DNA from: Flavobacterium sp. MedPE-SWcel
GTDB taxonomy: Bacteria; Bacteroidota; Bacteroidia; Flavobacteriales; Flavobacteriaceae
Direction of reading: 5' to 3'
Length of the DNA stretch: 64,000 bases
NCBI GenBank assembly: GCA_001874325.1
Contig: MPCW01000003.1
Span: 159,033-223,032, forward strand
The position numbers were made by a program, and so were the translations under genes. The notes under the pieces were generated by a model. That model was not told the DNA's origin, ran no database searches, and was given only the letters and a program-made list of their open reading frames with translations. Of the stretch, positions 35,618 through 43,189 are shown one piece after another; positions within the stretch are counted from its first letter, which is position 1; every line of letters begins with the position of its first letter.

Positions 35618-36434
35618 CTTTAGTTTCCGTTTCTAGTTCTATTATTTCATTTCTGTCTTCGTTTTCTATAACGTATATATGACCAAGACTCGTCATGTCA
35701 TTAAATAGTCTTACGTTAAGCGTGTAGTAGTTTGTTTCTTTGTTGATGTATACTTTATCAATAGTGCCAATAGGAATGTTTTCTGGAAATATATCTGAAC
35801 GCCCACCAGTAACTATTGTATCTCCTTTTTTTACTACAGCTAGCCTTGGTACATCTATAAGCTGAGCATAGCCAGCATTTTTACCATCCCAAGTAAGGAA
35901 GCCATAATGGTTACTCTTTTTTATTTTTGCAGCAAGTTTAAACTTAGTATTAAGTAAACTTATTACAGTAGCATATTTTGGAGATACTTTTTCGACTATA
36001 CCCACTACACCAAAACTGCTTATTACTCCCATATCGGGTTTTACACCGTCGTTTGTACCGTTGTTTATGGTAAGGTAATTTTCGTGTGCGTTATATGGGT
36101 TCGAAATTACTTTCGACTGTATTACATTGAAATTACCTTTTACATCAGGTATGTTTGTAGTTGAGGTGTTAAGCGTGTCTTGCGTATTAAAAAGTAGTTT
36201 TTTTAATTGCGCATTTTCTTCTGCTAACTTGTCGTTTTGATTTTTTAAATCAAGATATTCTTCTAGACTATTAACTTCACCAAATAGATAACCTGTTACA
36301 GCATTTGTAGAAGATATCGTTCTGCTTCTATGAAAAGAATGTGACTGTATAGTAAGTGTTAACGATATACCCAAAAGCAGCAAAAACAGTAATAGAATAC
36401 TGTTTTTTAATATATAATTTAATATTTGCTGCAT
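35610..36434 (-). CDS. mreC: rod shape-determining protein MreC
   Basis: A bitopic membrane protein (274 residues). It has an N-terminal helix (about residues 11-28, SILLLFLLLLGISLTL), a coiled coil (about 60-85, LKNQNDKLAEENAQLKKLL) and a periplasmic beta-barrel domain with VVGIVEKVSPKYATVISLLN and VVKKGDTIVTGG. MreC assembles on the periplasmic side and activates PBP2. It is 11 bases after mreB. Confidence 0.96.
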   Translation of the reverse strand: MQQILNYILKNSILLLFLLLLGISLTLTIQSHSFHRSRTISSTNAVTGYLFGEVNSLEEYLDLKNQNDKLAEENAQLKKLLFNTQDTLNTSTTNIPDVKGNFNVIQSKVISNPYNAHENYLTINNGTNDGVKPDMGVISSFGVVGIVEKVSPKYATVISLLNTKFKLAAKIKKSNHYGFLTWDGKNAGYAQLIDVPRLAVVKKGDTIVTGGRSDIFPENIPIGTIDKVYINKETNYYTLNVRLFNDMTSLGHIYVIENEDRNEIIELETETKDE

Positions 36435-36445
36435 TTTTTAAGTCT

Positions 36446-37474
36446 TTATTTTATGAGTATACTCTTGAATTTTTGTGTGTTTTTTAGTGATATTCCTGTT
36501 CCTCTCACAACGGCTCTTAAAGGGTCTTCGGCGATGTATACAGGTAAATCTGTTTTTTGAGATATTCGTTTATCAAGACCTCTTAGCATCGACCCTCCTC
36601 CTGCTAGATAAATACCAGTATTGTAAATATCGGCGGCAAGTTCTGGAGGTGTTTGCGATAATGTTTCCATTACAGCATCCTCAATTCGTTGTATTGATTT
36701 GTCTAATGCTTTTGCAATTTCTCTATACGATACTTCAACCTGTTTAGGTTTCCCTGTAAGTAAGTCACGTCCTTGGACAGACATATCTTCGGGTGCTGTT
36801 TCTAGATCTTCTATAGCAGCACCTATCTGAATTTTTATTTTCTCTGCAGTACTTTCACCCACAAAAAGGTTGTGTTGTGTTCTCATGTAATAAACAATGT
36901 CATTAGTGAAAACATCTCCTGCAATTTTAACTGATTTGTCACATACAATACCACCTAGTGCTATAACTGCAATTTCGGTAGTACCACCACCTATATCTAC
37001 AATCATATTACCTTTTGGCTGCATAATATCTACCCCAATACCTATTGCTGCTGCCATTGGCTCGTGTATAAGATACACTTCTTTACCATTAACTCTTTCT
37101 GCCGATTCTTTTACCGCACGCATCTCTACCTCGGTAATACCAGAAGGGATACAGATAACCATGCGTAGTGCAGGAGTAAAGAGTTTTTTCTTTAATGCTG
37201 GGATGCTTTTTATAAACAAGCTTATCATCTTTTCAGATGCATCAAAGTCAGCAATAACCCCATCTTTAAGCGGGCGTATGGTTTTTATGTTTTCATGCGT
37301 TTTACCCTGCATCATGTTAGCCTCTTTACCTACGGCAATTATTTTACCAGAAACACGATCTCGTGCTACTATAGAGGGGCTGTCTATAACGACTTTATCG
37401 TTATGGATAATAAGGGTATTAGCGGTGCCAAGGTCTATCGCAATGTCCTCGGTCATGAAATCAAAAAATCCCAT
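36446..37474 (-). CDS. mreB: rod shape-determining protein MreB (actin homologue)
   Basis: The cytoskeletal ATPase that orients lateral wall synthesis. The 342-residue protein carries the actin-fold motifs: phosphate-1 DLGTANTLIIHNDKVV, the central IHEPMAAAIGIGVD, phosphate-2 DIGGGTTEIAVIALGGIV, and the adenosine loop TGIYLAGGGSMLRGLD. It is the first gene of the mreBCD-PBP2-rodA operon. A -7 element TACTTTTG (37524-37531, minus strand) sits about 50 bases upstream, without a clear -33 box, so both this site and read-through from purH are possible. Confidence 0.98.
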   Translation of the reverse strand: MGFFDFMTEDIAIDLGTANTLIIHNDKVVIDSPSIVARDRVSGKIIAVGKEANMMQGKTHENIKTIRPLKDGVIADFDASEKMISLFIKSIPALKKKLFTPALRMVICIPSGITEVEMRAVKESAERVNGKEVYLIHEPMAAAIGIGVDIMQPKGNMIVDIGGGTTEIAVIALGGIVCDKSVKIAGDVFTNDIVYYMRTQHNLFVGESTAEKIKIQIGAAIEDLETAPEDMSVQGRDLLTGKPKQVEVSYREIAKALDKSIQRIEDAVMETLSQTPPELAADIYNTGIYLAGGGSMLRGLDKRISQKTDLPVYIAEDPLRAVVRGTGISLKNTQKFKSILIK

Positions 37475-37537
37475 ACTTCTGTAATGTGTTTAGGGGTTGG
37501 TATTTTATAAGTACTTAAGCTTACAAAAGTAGTAAAA

Positions 37538-39064
37538 TTAATGTTTAAAATGACGTGTTCCAGTAAATACCATCGCAACATTGTTTTCGTTACAATAGTC
37601 GATACTTAATTGGTCTTTTATTGATCCTCCAGGTTGTATCACGGCTGTAATTCCTGCATTCTTAGCAAGTTCTACACAATCAGGGAAAGGGAAGAAAGCA
37701 TCACTAGCCATTACAGCTCCGCTAAGATCAAATTTAAATGATACTGCTTTGTCTACAGCTTGTCTTAATGCGTCTACACGAGATGTTTGCCCTGTACCTG
37801 ATGCAAAAAGTTGTTTATTCTTTGCAAATACTATAGTGTTTGATTTTGTGTGCTTACATATTTTTGATGCAAATAATAAGTCTTCAACTTCCTGTGCTGT
37901 AGGCTCAGTTGTTGTAGCTGTTTTTAAAAGCTCTTTACTATCTGTAATGTTGTCTTTGTCTTGTATTAGTAATCCGTTAAGGCAAGTACGTACTTGTTGA
38001 GTAGGCAATGCGATATCGTTTTGTACTAATAGTATTCTGTTTTTCTTTCCTTGTAGTACTGCTTTAGCATCCTCATCATAACCTGGTGCTATAACTACTT
38101 CACAGAAAAGTTTATGAATTTCTTCGGCAGTTGCTACATCAATCTTAGTGTTCGAAATTAATACACCACCAAAAGCAGATGTAGGATCGCCAGCAAGAGC
38201 ATCAAGGTAAGCTTCTTTTACGCTTTCTCTTGTAGCTAATCCACAAGCATTATTGTGTTTTAATATTGCAAATGTTGGTGCATCGTTTTTAAACTCTTGC
38301 ATTAAGTTTACAGCAGCATCTACATCAAGTAGGTTGTTGTATGATAATTCTTTTCCGTGTAGTTTGTCAAATATTTTATCAAACTCCCCAAAGAAAAATC
38401 CTTTTTGGTGTGGGTTCTCTCCATAACGAAGTGCTTTACCATCAGCAACACTTGTTTTGTAAATAGTTTCATCAGTGTTAAAGTAATTGAATATAGCTGT
38501 ATCGTAGTGCGATGAAGTATGAAATGCTTTTGAAGCAAATAACTTACGCTCTTCTATTGTTGTAGCACAATCATTTTTAGTAATTGTGTCTAAAAACAGA
38601 CTATAATCGTTTACAGATGCTACAATTACAGTGTCTTTAAAGTTTTTTGCAGCAGCACGTATTAACGATATACCACCGATGTCTATTTTTTCTATAATGT
38701 CAGCCTCAGGCGCACCCGAAGCTACTGTTTTTTCAAAAGGGTATAAATCAACAATAACCAAGTCTATTTGTGGTATGTTGTATTCTTGCATTTGCTGTAC
38801 ATCTTGCTCATTGTCTTGGCGGTTAAGAATACCTCCAAAAACTTTAGGATGTAGTGTTTTTACACGACCTCCAAGTATTGATGGGTAAGAAGTTACATCT
38901 TCTACAGCCACAACAGGTATACCAAGATCTTTAATAAAAGCCTCTGTTCCTCCAGTAGAGTAGATTGTTACCGAATGTTCGTGTAATTTACGTACTATTG
39001 GCTCTAAACCTTCTTTGTCAAATACTGATATTAATGCAGATGAAATGCTTTTTTGTGTGCTCAT
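37538..39064 (-). CDS. purH: bifunctional AICAR formyltransferase / IMP cyclohydrolase
   Basis: PurH catalyses the last two steps of de novo IMP synthesis. The 508-residue protein has the N-terminal MGS-like cyclohydrolase domain (ALISVFDKEGLEPIV, IYSTGGTEAFI, GGRVKTLHPKVFGGIL) and the AICAR transformylase domain (LRYGENPHQKGFF, LKHNNACGLA, MASDAFFPFPDCVELA, QPGGSIKDQ). A complete promoter lies at 39089-39120. It is 63 bases upstream of mreB on the same strand. Confidence 0.98.
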   Translation of the reverse strand: MSTQKSISSALISVFDKEGLEPIVRKLHEHSVTIYSTGGTEAFIKDLGIPVVAVEDVTSYPSILGGRVKTLHPKVFGGILNRQDNEQDVQQMQEYNIPQIDLVIVDLYPFEKTVASGAPEADIIEKIDIGGISLIRAAAKNFKDTVIVASVNDYSLFLDTITKNDCATTIEERKLFASKAFHTSSHYDTAIFNYFNTDETIYKTSVADGKALRYGENPHQKGFFFGEFDKIFDKLHGKELSYNNLLDVDAAVNLMQEFKNDAPTFAILKHNNACGLATRESVKEAYLDALAGDPTSAFGGVLISNTKIDVATAEEIHKLFCEVVIAPGYDEDAKAVLQGKKNRILLVQNDIALPTQQVRTCLNGLLIQDKDNITDSKELLKTATTTEPTAQEVEDLLFASKICKHTKSNTIVFAKNKQLFASGTGQTSRVDALRQAVDKAVSFKFDLSGAVMASDAFFPFPDCVELAKNAGITAVIQPGGSIKDQLSIDYCNENNVAMVFTGTRHFKH

Positions 39065-39088
39065 TTTGTGTAGTTGTGTTTAAGCATA

Positions 39089-39120
39089 CAAAAGTAGTTA
39101 ATGCAAGCTTAACATTCAAA
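39089..39120 (-). promoter_or_regulatory. Bacteroidota-type promoter for purH
   Basis: The minus strand reads TTTG, 20 bases, then TACTTTTG, a full match to the primary-sigma consensus, about 25 bases upstream of the purH ATG. The spacer region includes AAGCTT. Confidence 0.72.
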
Positions 39121-39220
39121 AAGATAGCCTGTATAATTCGCTCCTTTTTTATTTTATTATTTGATGTTTTAGGTTTTTGATAAAAAAATATGGATTTTTA
39201 CAGAAGACAAATAAATTGCC

Positions 39221-40471
39221 ATGCTTTTATACCTTCGATTACTAAAAGAAAGTCTTGCATTTGCTTTAAATGCATTACGAAATAATAAGCTAAGAACCTT
39301 TCTTTCACTGTTAGGGGTTACTATTGGTATCTTCTCAATTATTGCTGTATTAGCAGCAGTAGATTCTTTAGATAGAAAAATTAAATCAGATTTAAGTAGC
39401 GTGGATAAAAACACGATGTATTTAAAACGATTTTCTTTTGGTCCTTCAGAGATTCCTCGTTGGAAACGTCAACAATTTCCAAATGTTAAGTATGATGAAT
39501 ATCAATACCTTAAAGGTGCGGTGAAATCAGCAGAGTATATGGCTTTTCAGATTTTTACTAGTAGCGAAACTGTTAAGTATGAAAATAATTCAGTAAGTGG
39601 TATTAATGTAGTGCCTGTTTCTTTTGAGTTTGCTGATATTCAGAGCTTAAAAATAGAGTATGGGCGTTTTTATAATGAATCAGAATCAAACTCGGGGACA
39701 CGAGTAGTGGTGATGGGGTATGAAACTGCGCAATCACTTTTTGATAATCAAAATCCTATAGGTAAAAAAGTAAGGATTTATGGTCAGAAATTTACCGTAA
39801 TAGGAGTGTTAGAAAAACAAGGGCAAGGTATGTTTGGCGAGAGTAATGACACGGCTGTAATTATGCCTGTTAATTTTTTGAGGCGTATGTATGGTGATAA
39901 TAATAATTTTATGACGCCAATTATTATAATAAAACCAAACCCTGGTGCAGATGCTGAGGCTGTTAAAGCTGAGGTGACTCAAAAATTACGCTCTTATAGA
40001 GGGATAAAAGCAGGAGATATTGATAATTTTGTTATAGATATATTGGCAGGGTTTACTGATCTTATAGATAATATTATTGGACAAATGAATATGATAGGTT
40101 GGATTATTAGTGGGTTTTCATTGCTAGTAGGAGGTTTTGGTATTGCTAATATTATGTTCGTTTCGGTAAAAGAGCGTACTAACCTTATTGGTATTCAAAA
40201 AGCACTAGGTGCTAAAAACAGGTTTATATTATTTCAGTTTTTGTTTGAGGCTGTAATACTTTCTGTAATAGGTGGAGTAGTAGGTATGTTACTTGTTTGG
40301 GGTATTGCTATTATGTTAACTAATGCGCTAGAGTTTGAATTTGTGCTAAGCTTCTCTAACGTAATGTTAGGTACAGGGCTTGCTGCATTTATAGGTTTGC
40401 TTTCGGGTATATTGCCTGCTATAGCAGCATCTCGACTTGACCCTGTTGAGGCTATTAGGAGCGGTATGTAA
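39221..40471 (+). CDS. MacB/FtsX-type ABC transporter permease
   Basis: A 416-residue inner-membrane protein with four helices in the MacB arrangement: helix 1 (about 27-48, LSLLGVTIGIFSIIAVLAAV), a long periplasmic MacB_PCD domain (about 50-285), then three C-terminal FtsX helices ending in the signature ASRLDPVEAIRSGM. Such proteins are mechanotransmission permeases that couple a cytosolic ATPase to periplasmic export or lipoprotein release. No ATPase gene is adjacent, so the partner is encoded elsewhere. Confidence 0.93.
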   Translation: MLLYLRLLKESLAFALNALRNNKLRTFLSLLGVTIGIFSIIAVLAAVDSLDRKIKSDLSSVDKNTMYLKRFSFGPSEIPRWKRQQFPNVKYDEYQYLKGAVKSAEYMAFQIFTSSETVKYENNSVSGINVVPVSFEFADIQSLKIEYGRFYNESESNSGTRVVVMGYETAQSLFDNQNPIGKKVRIYGQKFTVIGVLEKQGQGMFGESNDTAVIMPVNFLRRMYGDNNNFMTPIIIIKPNPGADAEAVKAEVTQKLRSYRGIKAGDIDNFVIDILAGFTDLIDNIIGQMNMIGWIISGFSLLVGGFGIANIMFVSVKERTNLIGIQKALGAKNRFILFQFLFEAVILSVIGGVVGMLLVWGIAIMLTNALEFEFVLSFSNVMLGTGLAAFIGLLSGILPAIAASRLDPVEAIRSGM

Positions 40472-40509
40472 TCTCTAATTAATAAAGTCATGGCGGTTTT
40501 ATTGAGGGT

Positions 40510-40605
40510 ATGGGGTGTTCTATATGCGGAAGGAAATTAAAAGAAGAAGATATTTATTCATTTCCTGCTTTTGTTCCTAATAGTGCTGATTCGAGTAGTT
40601 TTTAA
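40510..40605 (+). CDS. 31-codon ORF with a CxxC motif, possible gene remnant
   Basis: In the 163-base gap after the permease gene, ATG 40510 opens a frame of 31 codons (MGCSICGRKLKEEDIYSFPA and 11 more) ending at TAA 40605. The CSIC pair and the ordered, non-repetitive composition look like the N-terminus of a small zinc-binding protein rather than random AT-rich sequence. It may be a truncated remnant of a longer gene or a real micro-protein. I see no second half downstream in any frame. Confidence 0.35.
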   Translation: MGCSICGRKLKEEDIYSFPAFVPNSADSSSF

Positions 40606-40634
40606 TATCTTGATTACCTTATTATGTAACTAGT

Positions 40635-41042
40635 ATGAAATTGAAACTTTCTTTTTTCTCTTTGTTGTTATTTATACTACTGTCATGTGCTAGTAAAAAG
40701 TATAATAATGATCTTTTTAAAGTTTTTGATAAAAAAGAGTATGATGATTATACCTTGTATTACGGAAATAAAAATGATGATACCATAGTTTTTGTTGGAG
40801 AAAATAAATTTATAGAAAACTGTAAGTCTTCTTTTAAAAGTATTGATAGATCTGGCTTAAAAACTATATCTACTCTTAAAACAACTAAGCACGATATAAT
40901 ATTTTGTTATTTTCTTTCAGATGTTAATGGCCATTTGTCGATTCTTACTGGTACTGGGACTCCTGGTCAATCTGATAAAACATATATTACAACATACTCT
41001 GAATATCCTTATTTTATAAATAATTGTAATGCTTTAAGGTGA
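40635..41042 (+). CDS. small lipoprotein of unknown function
   Basis: A 135-residue protein with a lipoprotein signal: MKLKLSFFSLLLFILLSC, lipobox cysteine at 18, then ASKK. The mature part is polar, rich in Lys, Asp, Tyr and Thr, with a short beta-rich middle (DDTIVFVGENKFIENCKSSF). It ends in a strong bidirectional terminator after about 50 bases. I recognise no family. Confidence 0.7.
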   Translation: MKLKLSFFSLLLFILLSCASKKYNNDLFKVFDKKEYDDYTLYYGNKNDDTIVFVGENKFIENCKSSFKSIDRSGLKTISTLKTTKHDIIFCYFLSDVNGHLSILTGTGTPGQSDKTYITTYSEYPYFINNCNALR

Positions 41043-41093
41043 TTTGTTTATTGATAGATAAAGTGGCTTAGTCAAGCTTAAATGGTTGTATAT

Positions 41094-41132
41094 AAAAAGA
41101 AAGCCCTATACAAAGTATAGGGCTTTCTTTTT
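41094..41132. terminator. bidirectional Rho-independent terminator
   Basis: AAAAAGAAAGCCCTATAC and GTATAGGGCTTTCTTTTT make an 18-bp perfect stem with a 3-base loop between the lipoprotein gene and convergent accD. Confidence 0.92.
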
Positions 41133-41151
41133 ATATGATAAAATATTTTTC

Positions 41152-42006
41152 TTATCGAACTTCTTGATTTTGTATCAAGTCGATGTAAAGGTTTATTTTA
41201 TTTTTAAGTTCTTTTCTTGGTGTAATGAAGTCAAGAAAACCATGCTCCATTACAAATTCTGCTGTCTGGAAACCTTCGGGTAATTCTTTACCTGTAGTAT
41301 CTTTTACGATACGAGGCCCTGCAAAACCAATAAGCGCTCCAGGTTCTGAGATATTAATATCACCTAACATAGCATATGATGCAGTCGTACCACCCGTTGT
41401 AGGGTCTGTAGATAGTGATATGTATGGTAAACCGGCATCAGCAAGTTGAGATAGTTTAGCCGATGTTTTAGCAAGTTGCATTAGTGATATTGCTGCTTCC
41501 ATCATTCTAGCACCACCTGATTTTGAAATCATTACAAATGGTAACTTGTTTTTGATAGCATGATCTATACCACGAACAATTTTCTCTCCTACTACGGCTC
41601 CCATAGATCCGCCAATGAATGCAAAATCCATACAGCATACTACAAGGTCTTTTCCTTTAGATTTACCTACGGCAGTTCTTACCGCATCTTTAAGTTTTGT
41701 TTTTTCGCTAGCGTCTTTAAGACGGTCGCTATACTTTTTAGTATCAACAAACTTTAATGGGTCTTTTGATGTAATATTAGCGTCAAGCTCTTCAAACTCA
41801 TTGTCATCAAAAAGGATAGAAAAATATTCTTTACTACCTATGCGAACATGGTAACCATCTTCAGGACTTACGTAGAAGTTTTTTTCTAGCTCTTCAGCAT
41901 CTACAATTTTACCTGTAGGTGATTTGTACCATAATCCTTTAGGTACATCTTTTTTATTTTCGGTTGGTGTCTGTATTCCTTTCTCCGTTCTCTTAAACCA
42001 AGCCAT
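41152..42006 (-). CDS. accD: acetyl-CoA carboxylase carboxyltransferase beta subunit, zinc ribbon degenerate
   Basis: AccD with AccA transfers carboxyl from biotin to acetyl-CoA to make malonyl-CoA for fatty acid synthesis. The 284-residue protein keeps the crotonase-like core: [50 protein letters not shown] and [14 protein letters not shown]. The N-terminal segment normally carrying a four-Cys zinc ribbon is present by position ([14 protein letters not shown], then [13 protein letters not shown]), but all four cysteines are replaced (SPTG and SPED). It lies 68 bases after fbaA on the same strand. Confidence 0.95.
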   Translation of the reverse strand: MAWFKRTEKGIQTPTENKKDVPKGLWYKSPTGKIVDAEELEKNFYVSPEDGYHVRIGSKEYFSILFDDNEFEELDANITSKDPLKFVDTKKYSDRLKDASEKTKLKDAVRTAVGKSKGKDLVVCCMDFAFIGGSMGAVVGEKIVRGIDHAIKNKLPFVMISKSGGARMMEAAISLMQLAKTSAKLSQLADAGLPYISLSTDPTTGGTTASYAMLGDINISEPGALIGFAGPRIVKDTTGKELPEGFQTAEFVMEHGFLDFITPRKELKNKINLYIDLIQNQEVR

Positions 42007-42074
42007 ATATATTCAATTTAATTAATAACTTTAGGCTGTTAAGGTAATAACGTAACAGCTTGAAGTGTGTAACT

Positions 42075-43142
42075 TTATAATGTGTTAACGTTGTTAAGGT
42101 CTTTAAAAGACTGCTCAAGTCTTTTCCCGAAAGTGATTTCGCTTTCACGAAGCCATTTTCTTGGGTCGTAATATTTTTTGTTAGGAATATCATCACCATC
42201 AGGGTTACCTATTTGTGTTTTAAGATATTCTACTTTATTGATTACATAATCACGAGTACCTTCGGTAAACGCGTATTGTAAGTCAGTATCGATATTCATT
42301 TTGATAACTCCATAACCAATAGCTTCTCTAATTTCTTCTAGTGTAGAACCAGAACCACCATGGAAAACAAAGTCTATTGGGTTTGCCTCTGTGCTAAATT
42401 TTTCTTGTACATACTCCTGAGAGTTTTTAAGAATTTTTGGAGTAAGTTTTACATTACCAGGTTTGTAAACACCATGCACGTTACCAAAGGCAGCAGCGAT
42501 AGTGAATTTATCAGAAACTTTACTTAACTCTTCATAAGCATAAGCAACCTCATCTGGTTGAGTATATAGTTTAGAACTATCTACATCAGTATTATCTACA
42601 CCATCTTCTTCACCACCTGTAATACCAAGCTCAATTTCAAGAGTCATTCCCATCTTGCTCATTCTAGCAAGATACTTTTTACAAATCTCTATGTTTTCTT
42701 CAATAGGCTCTTCAGATAAATCAATCATGTGAGAGCTATATAGTGGTTTACCATGTGCAGCAAAATGTGCTTCACTAGCATCAAGTAATCCGTCTATCCA
42801 AGGCAAAAGTTTTTTTGCACAGTGGTCTGTATGTAAAATTACTGTTGCTCCATAAGCTTCAGCAAGTGTGTGTATGTGTTGTGCTCCAGAGATAGAACCT
42901 AGTATAGCTGCTTTTTGGTTTTCGTTAGAAAGACCTTTACCAGCATTAAAATATCCACCACCGTTAGAAAATTGAATGATAACGGGGGCGTTTAATCTAG
43001 CAGCAGTTTCCATCACACCGTTTACGGTGCTAGAACTTGTAACGTTTACTGCCGGAAGGGCAAACCCCTTTTCTTTGGCATATTTAAATATCTCCTGTAC
43101 CTGGTCTCCGGTAGCTACTCCGGGTTTAATATTGTGAGCCAT
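42075..43142 (-). CDS. fbaA: class II fructose-bisphosphate aldolase
   Basis: The zinc-dependent glycolytic/gluconeogenic enzyme that splits fructose-1,6-bisphosphate into DHAP and glyceraldehyde-3-phosphate. The 355-residue length fits the E. coli FbaA type. Motifs: VILHTDHCAKK (zinc His and catalytic Asp), EIELGITGGEEDGVD, AFGNVHGVYKPGNVKLTP, FVFHGGSGSTLEEI and GVIKMNIDTDLQYAFT. A -7 box TATTTTTG lies in the 47-base gap upstream, with no clear -33 box. Confidence 0.97.
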   Translation of the reverse strand: MAHNIKPGVATGDQVQEIFKYAKEKGFALPAVNVTSSSTVNGVMETAARLNAPVIIQFSNGGGYFNAGKGLSNENQKAAILGSISGAQHIHTLAEAYGATVILHTDHCAKKLLPWIDGLLDASEAHFAAHGKPLYSSHMIDLSEEPIEENIEICKKYLARMSKMGMTLEIELGITGGEEDGVDNTDVDSSKLYTQPDEVAYAYEELSKVSDKFTIAAAFGNVHGVYKPGNVKLTPKILKNSQEYVQEKFSTEANPIDFVFHGGSGSTLEEIREAIGYGVIKMNIDTDLQYAFTEGTRDYVINKVEYLKTQIGNPDGDDIPNKKYYDPRKWLRESEITFGKRLEQSFKDLNNVNTL

Positions 43143-43189
43143 TGTTTTTCGATTTTAGAGTTCGATGGACAAAAATAGTATTTTTAATT

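Noticed and set aside
36897..37484. 195-codon plus-strand open frame over mreB
   Set aside because: It is antisense to the highly conserved mreB reading frame and has Ser/Ile/Pro-rich composition without domains; a shadow frame.
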